Below, in pieces: positions 11,801 through 23,800 of a stretch of DNA of 38,005 nucleotides. This stretch comes from an uncultured Clostridia bacterium (lineage in GTDB: Bacteria; Bacillota; Clostridia; Christensenellales; UBA1242), in the NCBI GenBank assembly GCA_947629145.1, contig CANRCQ010000007.1:1-38005 (forward strand), read 5' to 3'. The notes under the pieces are model-generated. The model did not search any database, was not told the DNA's origin, and worked only from the letters and a program-made list of their open reading frames with translations. Every line of letters starts with the position of its first letter. The stretch's first letter is position 1. The translations under genes were made by a program, and so were the position numbers.

Positions 11801-14800
11801 GACACAATCTTCCAAAGAATTACTGCCACAACAATATTTAGTTCAAGTCTTTTGGGCTTTCAGTTTGCAGCATTCACAGACCCACAAACAGTTGCACTTA
11901 CAATTTACGCAAAATGGCGTTTTGATAGGACATATTTCACGCTTTCTATGACAAACAACAGACATGAAAGTTTGGATTATATTGAAGCGGAACAGAAAGT
12001 TTATTTTGCAGATTATTTTGCACAAGACAACATAACGGCAAACAATATCACTGTAAATTCAGTTTATGAAGGCTTTAACATTTCCATTTCAGTGGAACAC
12101 ACAAAACTTTCACTTATGTTAGACGAACAGCCACAAGAAGAATTTAGAGATTATTTTGTTGTTTACAATGCAGGGGAATATCAAGTTCTGTTTGAAGTTA
12201 TCTTAACTGACCAAGCAAGCAAATTCAACCTTGGCGAAGTTAGAAGATTTTCTTTCTCACTTTATGTGAATGTAAACAGAGCAAGGCTTCTTAGTGATGA
12301 AAGTTTGAATGACAACATCTATGCACAAAACATAGTTAAAATCATAGAGCCATTTGTTGATTTGCAGAAGGCAGGCATTATTCAAGGACAAGATTTGTCA
12401 ACAGTTGTTTCAAGATACAAAGCCTATGAAGGTGTGGACACTTTTGACCAAGCGGATGATATGCAAGTTTATGAATACATTATGATAAAATACTATTTGC
12501 TTTTGACGACAAACATTGCAAACGATTACAGAGCATATAAGGCTTGGACTTACAGCGACTATCTTGATTACAAACAAGAAAACGAAACTACGGTTTCGAC
12601 AAGAATTGCAAATTTAAAATTCTTCACTTATTATGATTATTTCAATCCAACGCAAACAGTTGAACTTGCAGAATATTTAAGTGGAATTTCACTTAAAGCA
12701 GTCAATATTGAAAATGTAAATCTTACACCAACAAAAGTGACATTAAATTCGGCTGTTTACACAATTTCGCCATTTACACTTTATGATGTTCGTGTTTATG
12801 TTGCGGAAAGCGAAAATGTTTCAAATTACAATCTCAACAATGACGCAGACGGCTTTTACTTTGAAATAGGAAGCGGCTATGTTATGCCACAAGTTTTGAC
12901 CTTGAAAAACAAGGTTGAAAATCCATCTGTTTACTATTCAAAATATTATTCAACCAGAGAAGTTCTGTTTGAATTGGATTATCCAACATATGAGTTTGAA
13001 GAAACAACATATTACAACTATAATGGAATTTACATAAACGCAAAACTTTATTCAAGTGACAGGGAAGTTGGACAATATTCATTTAAAGACAAAACAAATT
13101 ATCTTTTCTTTGATGAAATAAATGTTGCAATTATGGAAGATGACAGGCTTTACAATTCAAGGAACTTCAAACTTGTCCTTGACGAAGCGGACATCTTTAC
13201 AATCTTGGATGTGACTGGGGTTGCAAGTGTGGAAGTGACGGCAAAATATTTGACTACACAAGACGACTATGCAACTTTAAGTGATGTTGATGAAGATATA
13301 CTTTATATATCAAACATAACATATAATATAGGCGAAGATGCCGTTACACTCAATCCTATTGACAATCCAGAAGCATTCACTGTGGGAATGCATATGTCAG
13401 GCGATGTTCAACTTTATCAAATTGAAGAAAATGATTCCAATCGAATTTTTGTTTATCTCAATCAGTTTGTAACAGAACTTGTCATTTCAACAAAGCAGAT
13501 GCGACTTACGGACTATGAATACGCAAGTCTTTACAAGTGGAGTGAAAATCAACTTTACAATGTAGATGGCACAATGGAAAGCAGTGACACCTTGACTTTA
13601 ACGCGTGAACAATTTGATTCTGCGGAAGAAGACGAACTTTCACAGACAATTTATTATGCAATATTCACTGACCTTGTGTATGTTGAATACAACTTTAATT
13701 TCCCATCATCATACAGCGAAACAAACGGCACTTCAAGCACTTTGAAACTTGGCGAAAGCACATATGATTCACTTTATTGGCCATATGAAGCAGGGGTTGG
13801 GCAATGTTCAAGTATGTTTTTAATGTTAAATGGAAACGAGTATAAAATCACAGAAAACAGAGAGATGTTGTTCCGTGGGGATGATGGAGTCTTTATTGGG
13901 CTTAACAACTCAAACAGATTCCAAAAAGTTGTCTTTTCTTGCAAGTGGACAATAAGCACAACAATGAACTATATTCAACTTTTGCATAATGAAAAAATCG
14001 CCGTTGGCACATATAAAACTTTGTCCTATGGGCAAGTTGTATATCTTTACAATCTAAACGAAGATATGTTTACATATTCATATGTATGGCAAAAGGACAT
14101 TGATGGAGATTATCAAACAGTAAGTGAAACAAACTTCTTGGAACTTGCAAACGGCGGAAGTGCAGATGAAAGCGGCTCGTTTAGACTTCAAATTGTGGCA
14201 AAGATTCGCGAAGAGTTCTATCCATGTTTAGATGAAAATTCTCCAAAAGAATACTCAGTCAACGCAGATTTCTCACTTGAATTTATAAAAAACATAATCG
14301 ACAATGTGGAATTTTCTCAGCAGCCGGTCACTTATGACGCAAAAGACCATGCAGAAGAAGTGACAGTCACAGTTGTATATCGCTCTTGGGGAAATGAAGA
14401 CTATGGCCAGCAGATTTCAAGAGAACTTACAATTTCTCAAACAGATTTCATTCCACTTCAAGTTTTGCTTGCAGAAGAAGAAACAACCGTGCTTAGAAAT
14501 GCAGGAATTTACACAATCAATCTTTTGATTGACGACAGCAAGTTTGAATATGGCGAAATTACAAAAACTTTCCAATTTGTGATTGACAGAAGGGAAGTTG
14601 ATTTAGACAATTCCTTCACGGCAACAAAAGAGTTTGCCGCAAGCGACCCAGCACTTGACATGAATTTTGCAGTGAGAGATGAAGGCTCGCTTATTGAAAA
14701 CATAACCTTGTCACTCACACGCGGCACAGACCCAAGCGAAGATATTGGCGAAAGCGGACTTTATTTTGCCTTGGTGGGCGAAGAATTTAAAGACAACTAC

Positions 14801-17800
14801 ATCTTTAAATCCAATGGAGTTGTGCTTTATGACGGAGAAACAAAGCCAGAAGCACTTGAAAACTCTGTTGGCACATTCACAATCACTCAGGCGGACACTT
14901 TAAGACTGAATTACACAATCACAACAGACAACCCAGCCATTTGGACAGAAACTTATGTAAAGGGCGGATTTAATGTTGCTGTTTCGACAAGCGGAGATGA
15001 CTTTGTTTTGCAAATCAAACAGCAAGACACAGTTAAACACCAGTTTACACTTGTTTTAAATGACGCGATAAATGGAATTATTTCTTCAAGCAAAATCTTG
15101 CAAATATTAAAGGCACACTTCGACCCAACAATTCGTTTTATCATCGGCGACAAGACCTTTGATGTTGCGGAAGATTGTGAAATTTACAACTATTCACTTT
15201 CAAACGGCGCGCAACTTTCAACTTATTACAGAAATGTTGAGATAAGTTTGGATTATAAATTCCAAATCACACAACAAATAATTGACATTACTGGCATCAC
15301 TTATGTTAAAACTTTCGATAACGAAAACACCGCAACCATAAGCCTTGAAGGCGAAGAAATCAATCCGGAAGAATACAACGGACTTTATATAGAAGTTTTA
15401 TATTATTCAGTTCACGCAGACGACAGCGTTATGGTTGGGCTTTCACTTAATCAAGCAGGGGAAAGCGAAAACAAGGACAATTTCACACTCAGTCAAACCA
15501 CAGCATATTGGAAAGTGGCAAAACTCACTGCAACTATGACCCTTGAAATTGATACAGATAAAGAAAGATATAAAACCGAAGTTGCATCTCACTATAAATA
15601 CGGAGTTTTAAATGTTTCAAACATCAAACTGGGCGACTTTGTGAAGATAAAAGACGTTCAAAAAGAAGATGGAACATCTGTTTTGAGATGGCTTTATGAA
15701 GGATTTTATTCTTTGACATTCAATCACGATGCAAGCAGTGTAAGTGAACAGGGATTTTTATATCATGGAAGTTACTCACTCACTCCAGAATATGAATTTC
15801 AAGATTTTGAAATGACCGTCAACTCACTTGATTTTGTTGTTGATGTGCTTGAAATAGAACACAATCTTTCAAGGAATTTTGTTGTCATCACAGTATTGGA
15901 CAAGATTGCGGCAAGTTATCCAGAAACAATAAACCTTTCCACAGGCGAAGTGTTAAATCTTGAATACACTGTAAGTGGACAGACACCAGACACAAGCCTT
16001 CCAGAAGGCAACTATGATTTTGTTTTCAAAGCGGACAATGGGCTTGTTGCAAAATTCTTAAACGACAGTGTTGTTGTCACAATCAACGCAAACAACCAGG
16101 CTCTTGGAGTTGTCAAAGAAGCACAAGCTGTCTATGCAAGAATTGTTGATGAAAATGTTGACACATTAAATCCAGACAACTTGAAAGTCGTTTATTCAAG
16201 AGAAAGTTATGCCTTTGTTTTAACTGATGTAACGACACTGAAACTTCAAAAAACTGGCGCAGATTTTAGAACATTTAATGTTAGATATTTCACAAGAACA
16301 AACGTTGACGGTGTTGTCAGTGAAACGGCAGTTGACACATCAGCTCTTGGCACAGTTACAATAACCGCAGGGGATATGCTTGCTGTTGGCAAATACAACC
16401 TTTCAATCTCAATGAGAGAAGGCAGTTACGTAAACATCATCTTTGCAGAAAACTATGCGTTTGAAATCACTCAAATTGTAATTGATGTTGAAAAATTGAA
16501 CATTCAAAAAGAATTTAACTATTCAAGGGATATTACAATAAGCGAGTTCAGTGAAAAAATCTCTGGCGAAGATGTTTCAATTCTTGCAAGATTTGAAGAT
16601 TTGGAAATTGGCGACACAAAACACGTTGATTTGTATTTAAACGGTGCTAACAGAAACAATTACACACTTTCTTCAACAAGTATAGAAGATGGACAAATCA
16701 AAAAGGCACAGGCAACCATTTCGCTCAACAAACTTTCATATGTTTATGGGCAGATAAGCAACATGGGAACTTATGAATTTGCATTCACTGTAAATTCAAA
16801 TGAACAGGTTGTGCCATCCGCCGGATATAAACTTTCTGTGGAAATTCAAAACGCAACATTCTCTTCTTCCACAAATAGATATTTGGATGTGGGCGAATAC
16901 ACAGTAAATGTAAGTGGCGAAAGTGCAAACTATGAAATTCAAAACGCAACTTTTGAAATTGAAGTCACCGCGCTTGAACAGTCACTTTTGCTTGAAAACA
17001 ACGGCATGATAACGGCGATCTATGGCTCTTTGGCGGCACGCAGCGACACCGTAACTTACACCATGACAAGCACACTTGGCGAAAAATTTGACGTCACATT
17101 AAAACGCGAAATGGGCACTCAATTAGGCTTTTATCGCATTCTTTCAAACGGATTTTCAAGTCAAGATAAAAACTACATTCTTACAAAAGTGGAAGACACA
17201 TCCATAAGGGGTGCATTCCAAATCACTCGTCAAAATCAAAGAGTGTTTGTTCTGTTTGATGACGGCACAACCACATTTGAAGTGCTTTACAACGGCTTTG
17301 AATACAACAGAGTTAATGTGATTTTAAAAACAGACGGCTATTACATGACAATCACTCACACTTCAGGGCTTTCACAGACACTTGAAAAGAAACTTGGCTT
17401 CTTCTATCTTGAAGGGGGCAAATACAACAAATATGAAGAAGAATTTACTGTTGAAGGACTTGTTGCAACACTTGAATTTATGAATTATCCACTTATCAAA
17501 CAGAAAGGGGAATACAACATTCAGTCAGTAAATGCCACTTCTTCAACCCACGATGTTAAAATGGGAAAAGACGGCACATTGTATGCATTTACGTTTGTAA
17601 TTTCAAAGATAGAACTTGAACTTAAAGACGAGTTCAGCACGCAAATCACAAAGACATTCAATTTTAATGATGCCGTTTATGACTATGAAGATGCAAGCGA
17701 ACTTTTCAAAGGCATCACAACAGAAGATGGACTTAGCGCACAAGTTAAGTTCTACACAGACAACACCTACACCACACTTGCAAAATTTGTTGGCACAAAT

Positions 17801-20800
17801 TACAGAGTTGTAATCACTGTTGATGGGGCAAACGCAATCAACTATTCTATTCCAGACTATCTTTCAATGCCAGATGGGGGAATTCCACCACAGACAGTTA
17901 TTGGAACAATCGAACGCGCCGATGTGACATTCTATGTCAGCAACCTTACATTTGCTTATGGCGAAAAGTTTGACCTAAACAGCATGGTTAGATATGAAGT
18001 GGATTTTGTTTTCGATGAAGCGGCTTTGACAGAATACAAAAAACAGCGCACTTGGGAATTGGAACTTATATACAACTATGATGGGCCTTTAAGCACAACA
18101 GGAAATTTGCCAGCAAACGAATATTCCCTTACTTTGAATTTCAACGCAACAGACTTTAAAGTTTTAAAATATGTGACCGACAACAGCGAAAGCGAAACCT
18201 TGCAGGCAAAACTTGCAATCACACGCAGAAAACTTCAACTTATCGAGAAATCAACTCCGTTTGAAGATATGTTTGTAAAGACCTATGACGAAACGCCAGA
18301 TGTTGTAAATGCATTCACAAGTGGGGTTGCAAACTTTGATATTTCTGGGGTTTTAACAGACGATGATGTTCAAGTTTTATCTGCGGAATTTGAAAATGAA
18401 AAAGTTGGAAATCCAAAGAAAGTTAGATTTGTTCTTAAAGGCGCGGACAAAGACAACTATGTGCTTGATGACTATGCATTTGGCGCAATCAATCCTATCG
18501 AAATTGACATTGTGTTCAATTATGAAGACCCAATTTATTCAAGTGTTGATGAAATCGGCGCGCCACAACTTTCAAGCATAGGCTACCCATTTGTTTCAAC
18601 AAACAATCTTACATCCAACTCTCTTGATGAAAGAACAAAAACTGGAAGAAGTTTCCCAAGTATGCTTTACAATAACCTTGGATTTGATTTTGCTTATTGG
18701 ACACTTGATTTCAACATTGTGGACAATCCAACAAAAGTTGAAAAACTTAAAGAGTTGATTGCAAAGGCTGGGCTTACATTAGACATTCGTTCAAACGAAG
18801 CGGAAGGGCTGTTTAAGGTTCAAGTTTCAAACAACGCAAAAACAGTTGAATTTATTGGTTTGCTTGTCAAAGAACAAGAACAATTCCCAGAATTTTACTT
18901 TAAGTCAAATTCAAAAATTCAAATCGTCTTCCAGCCTAACTGGGACCCACAAATAGAAAAACTTGAAGTTGTGGCAACTGATGAAAACGGAAATGAGATG
19001 CCTGTTGGGGTTATCAGTGTCAATGGAAGTGTGGATGCGGACAGTTATTCACAAGAATTTGACTATGATGCAAGTATAGATGTCAAAGTGAAGGCAGTTT
19101 CTCACGCATTCTATTTTGGCTTCTACATCAAAGTTGAAGACGAATGGGTCAACGCACAAAATGTTGAAGGAGTGATGATTTCTTACTCAACCGACTATGA
19201 TATGCTTCTTCAAATGCACATCAAAGAAAACACGCAAATTCAAGCAAGATTTTCAATTCAAAAAGTTGCAGTTGACATTTCACTTGCAGATTTTGAAAAT
19301 GCCGAATTGACATCTTCTAATTTTGTCGATGATGACGGCGACAAGGTTTACACTTGGAACACAGATTATTTCACACTTTTGAATGTTCAAGTAAGCGCTT
19401 TGCCAAGCATAACGCGCACAGGCTATCAGCATTTGGGCTACACTCACAGGGGCACACTTTTAGAAAGCGAAAGAATGCTCAGTGAACTTGTCACAGACAT
19501 CAATCAGTCAACTTCAATCACACTTGTTCCATTGTTTGAAAGACAAAAGATTGAAGTTACACTCAACTTCAATCATGACAATGTTGAAAATGTGACAATC
19601 ATTGTTGAATATGGGCTTGCATACAAAACAAGTGCAGATTGGGAAGAAAACAAAAATCCAAGTCGCGCTGGCTTTATGTTTAAAGGATGGCAAAAAGATG
19701 GAGTCACGATAGACGAAAACAATGCTGTCACAGAAGCACACACACTTGTTGCACAATGGGAAGTTCTTAAATTTACATTAAAATTTGTTGTTGAAAATGC
19801 GGAAATTTCAAATTCTTCTCATGAATTTGAATTTGACGGCACAAATATCTATCAGGCAACAGATGTTGAATTTGAAGAAGAAATCACATTCAAAGTGACG
19901 GCAAATGCCGGCTATATGATTTCAAGCACTTGGGCAGATGAATTTGATGTTGAATTTGACGACACAAGAGATACAATCGCAAGTGTCACATTCAAAATGC
20001 CAAATTATGACGGCGATGTTTATGAATACACACTTCCAATCATTCCAGTTTCAAACAGAATTACAATCACAGGCGAACATATTGGGCTTATTGAAGCATA
20101 CAACAATTCAACAAGCGAAAATATTGATGTGGCAGGAAGCAGTTTCTATATTGAAACAGACAATCGTTTCACAATCACATTGACGGCAGAATTGGGCTAT
20201 GAATTTGAACAAGACATAACCCTTTCAGTTGAAGGCATTCAAAAGACAGTTAATATAGTTGAAAAACAACTTGTGATTGAAATTGAAAGTGTAAACAGCA
20301 ATGTTGATATTACAATCACAACAAAACGCAGTTTAAATGATGTGACAATTGCTTTTGATGAAATTTTACAAATCAAAAACATTATTGTGGAAGGCACAAC
20401 CTATCTCACAAGCGGACTTCAACCATTCAAGGTTGTCACTGGCGAAGAGTTTGTATTCTTTGTTACATTTGAATATGGCTACTCATTCGACAGGGTTGAA
20501 AGCGAACAATTCACACACAGCGAAAATCTTGATGACAGCGGACTTTATGAAGAAGGCGTGTATAGAGTTGTCGTTTCAAACATCAATCAAAGCGGAACAG
20601 TTACAATTTATTCAACCACCGCAATCTTCACAATCTCAACCGAAGTTATCACTTGGGACAGCAATCACGACAGAGTTACAGTTGACGGAAACATTGCTTA
20701 CATAAACGGCGACATAGTTCCAGTCAGCGCAAACTATCAAGACACAGTTACTTTCACATACAGAGAAGCATCAAATTATTATTTCGCAGGTTGGTCAAAA

Positions 20801-23800
20801 GACGGAATTGAGATATTCAGCAGTCTTAAAGAACTTGTTTACACAGTTGAAAAAGACGAAACTATTTACGCGATTTTCTCCGCTTCTCATTACTTAATCT
20901 CTCTTGCAACACTCAGTGTAAGCGAAGTTTCCGTTGAAACGCACATGGAAACACTTTACACAGAACTTCGCGGACTTTCCGCAGGAAGATACACGAATTT
21001 AGACGGCACAGATATTCAAAGTGTTCAACTTTACTTTGGAACAAATGCAGTTGTTATGTTCTATGTTCCACAAGGGTTCATCTATTCTGGATATGGCTAT
21101 TACAACACCGAAAATCAATTTATTTACATAGACCAAAATCCAAGCAATGAAAGAATTATTGAAGTCAACATCACAACACAGACTGTTGGCGAAAACGTGT
21201 TTAGAATTTATTTTGTAGTTTCCGCTTACAGTGTTTCCATCGATGTTCAAACGCAGATAAGAATAAATGAAACTCGCCAAGACAACAACATGATTGGAAT
21301 TGCACAACTTGTTGGCGCAAACGGCGAAAGTGTCAAAGAAAACGGCTATATCGAAGGCTCTCGCGCACACTATGAAGGCGCTTATATTCCAACTGATTTC
21401 CACAACTTCACTGTAATTTCTTACACCGGCGACAGAATATATATTCGTGTTGAAATCCAGCGCGATGGATATGTCTTTGATGGGCTTGTTTGCACGGATT
21501 ACAGTGTTATTATCGCAAAAACCAGAAACGAAGATATTATCTATGAAGTGTCCAATTTTGTAGGAGATGTGGACAAACACATAAGCCTTTATGTTGTGTT
21601 TAAGCCTATCATCAACATGGTTGAACTTACATTTGAACACAATTCAACAACGGTTGAAGGCGGCGTGTTTGAAGTTTCCCCAGCAGGCGAAGAATATGCA
21701 GGAATGATTTCAACATCTGGAAACAGCAGACCTTCTGTCAATGTTTACGCATTCACAGACAGCAAGTTTGTTGTTCACGCATATATTAAACTTGGCTATT
21801 ATGTAAATGACGCGTCAAATCTTGTCATCATTGATGAAAACTTAATTGTGGAAAGTGGGGCAACTTACACGAAATTCAGCGAAGCGCAAATATTGCAATC
21901 TGGCTTTACAGGAATGGTGTCATTTACAATTTCTGGCTTCATGCACACTCAGTCAATCAAGATTGTTTTAAATGCACAAACTTACACTGTCAAACTTCGC
22001 GATGGCAACACCGAGAAAGAAGACGGAGGAACTTTACTTGCCACAATCAAAAATGTTGAATTTGGAAGTTTGATAGACCTTACAAATGATGGACATATTA
22101 CAATTGAAGACGGCAGACTTTCCTTTGTGGGCGGCAAACTCAATGTAATTGTAGAGCAAGATAAATACAATTTTGAAGGTTATTTCACACAGCCAAGTGG
22201 CGCAGGTGTTAGATATTTTGATTCACACGGAAACATCCTTTCAACATGGCAGGAAAGCGGCTTCTCATTCAATCAAAGAACAAAACTTTATGAAAGAAGT
22301 GCAAATGCCGTGTTCAAAGAAAACGGCGAGATTGAAATTTCACTTTATCTTTACATGAGTTATCTTAAAACAAAGATAAGATTTGCAATTATTCCAGACA
22401 TTCAAACAAACATCACGGCGCAGGACATTGTTTCTGGTGTGAATGTGTATAATTCTTGGTATTATTCTTCACAGCCACTTTACATGGAAGTTACATTTGG
22501 AACAAACATCTATTTCAACGCACCAGAAATTGCAGGCTATGCATTCTATCGTTTTGTAATCAATCAGCGCCCAGCAGGTGGGGATTGGTTCGCTCCAGCC
22601 TACTCTTACAGCGAACGCACTCCATGGTCAACCAATCAACTTGACAACTTTGTTGAATGCGAAGTGCAGATTGTTTACTTTGCGCAAGTTGATATAAGGA
22701 TTATTGGTGGGGAAGCAAATCCAATAATTACACAACAAGACAGCAACTCCCAGGCGCTTAATTTGCTTGAAAAGTATTATGTTGACACATCCAAATCCTT
22801 TACATTAAACGCAAATCCTGTGGAAGGATATGAGTTTATAAGTTGGACAAACACAAGCACTGGCTACACAAGTGGAAGGGAAATCATAACTCAACAAATC
22901 CAAAAGCGAGTTATCTTTATCATGGTTTTGGAAGGGCTTCCGGTCAACCTTGACTTCACGGATTATGAAACAAAGTTTGGACAGATTGTTCAAGTTAGAA
23001 TAACTCCAAAAAATGGCACAACATCGGCATATTCACTTGGGCATTACAACAATGCTGGTGATTTTGTGAAAGATGTGTCAACTTACACAGCCCATGTTGG
23101 GGATTATATAGAATTTGTGCTTAATGTAGAACGCGGATTTGCTGTTGTTTGGGACAGCCCTGAAAATATGCAATTCAGCCGTTTTGAAAATCAAAGATAT
23201 TACTTTAAACTAGAACTTATTGGGCATATTGCGACCTATGAAACTTTGAATATAATTCCAAGATTTGAAGATGAGATTTTGTCTGTTTACATCAATGAAA
23301 AATTTGCGGATGACCAAATTATTGAAAATGCATTTGACCTTAATGATGAGTCCCTTGCAGGAGCAATTACAAACGCAAATGGTGTTACAGTAAAATCTAT
23401 TGTCGCAGATAAAAATGCCGACATCACACTTTTAAGTGTTGTCAATCCAAAATACAGAATTACAAACATCAAAATTCAAAACTATGGGCTTGAATACAAC
23501 GATATGGACACAATTTTCCATGATGGAAAAATTACAATCACAAAGGCATATCGCGCTGGAAAAGCAGAGCCAATCATAGGCACAATTTCGCTTGTTGTTG
23601 AATATTCAAGACTTTTGTGGGAAAATGATTTTCTTGTGGACACCAACCTTAGCGGCGCAGGAACGGACAGAAATCCATATCAAATTTCAAATTCTTCTCA
23701 ACTTACTCTTATGATGCAACTTGTAAATTCAGGAGCAGTCAATGAAAGCGGATTAAGTTATAAAAACGCAAGTTACATTTTGACGGACGACATCGACCTT

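Noticed and set aside
20999-21640. 213-aa minus-strand ORF inside the giant gene
   Set aside because: Antisense to a continuous, compositionally consistent coding frame; Cys/His/Asn-rich translation typical of shadow ORFs; no RBS.
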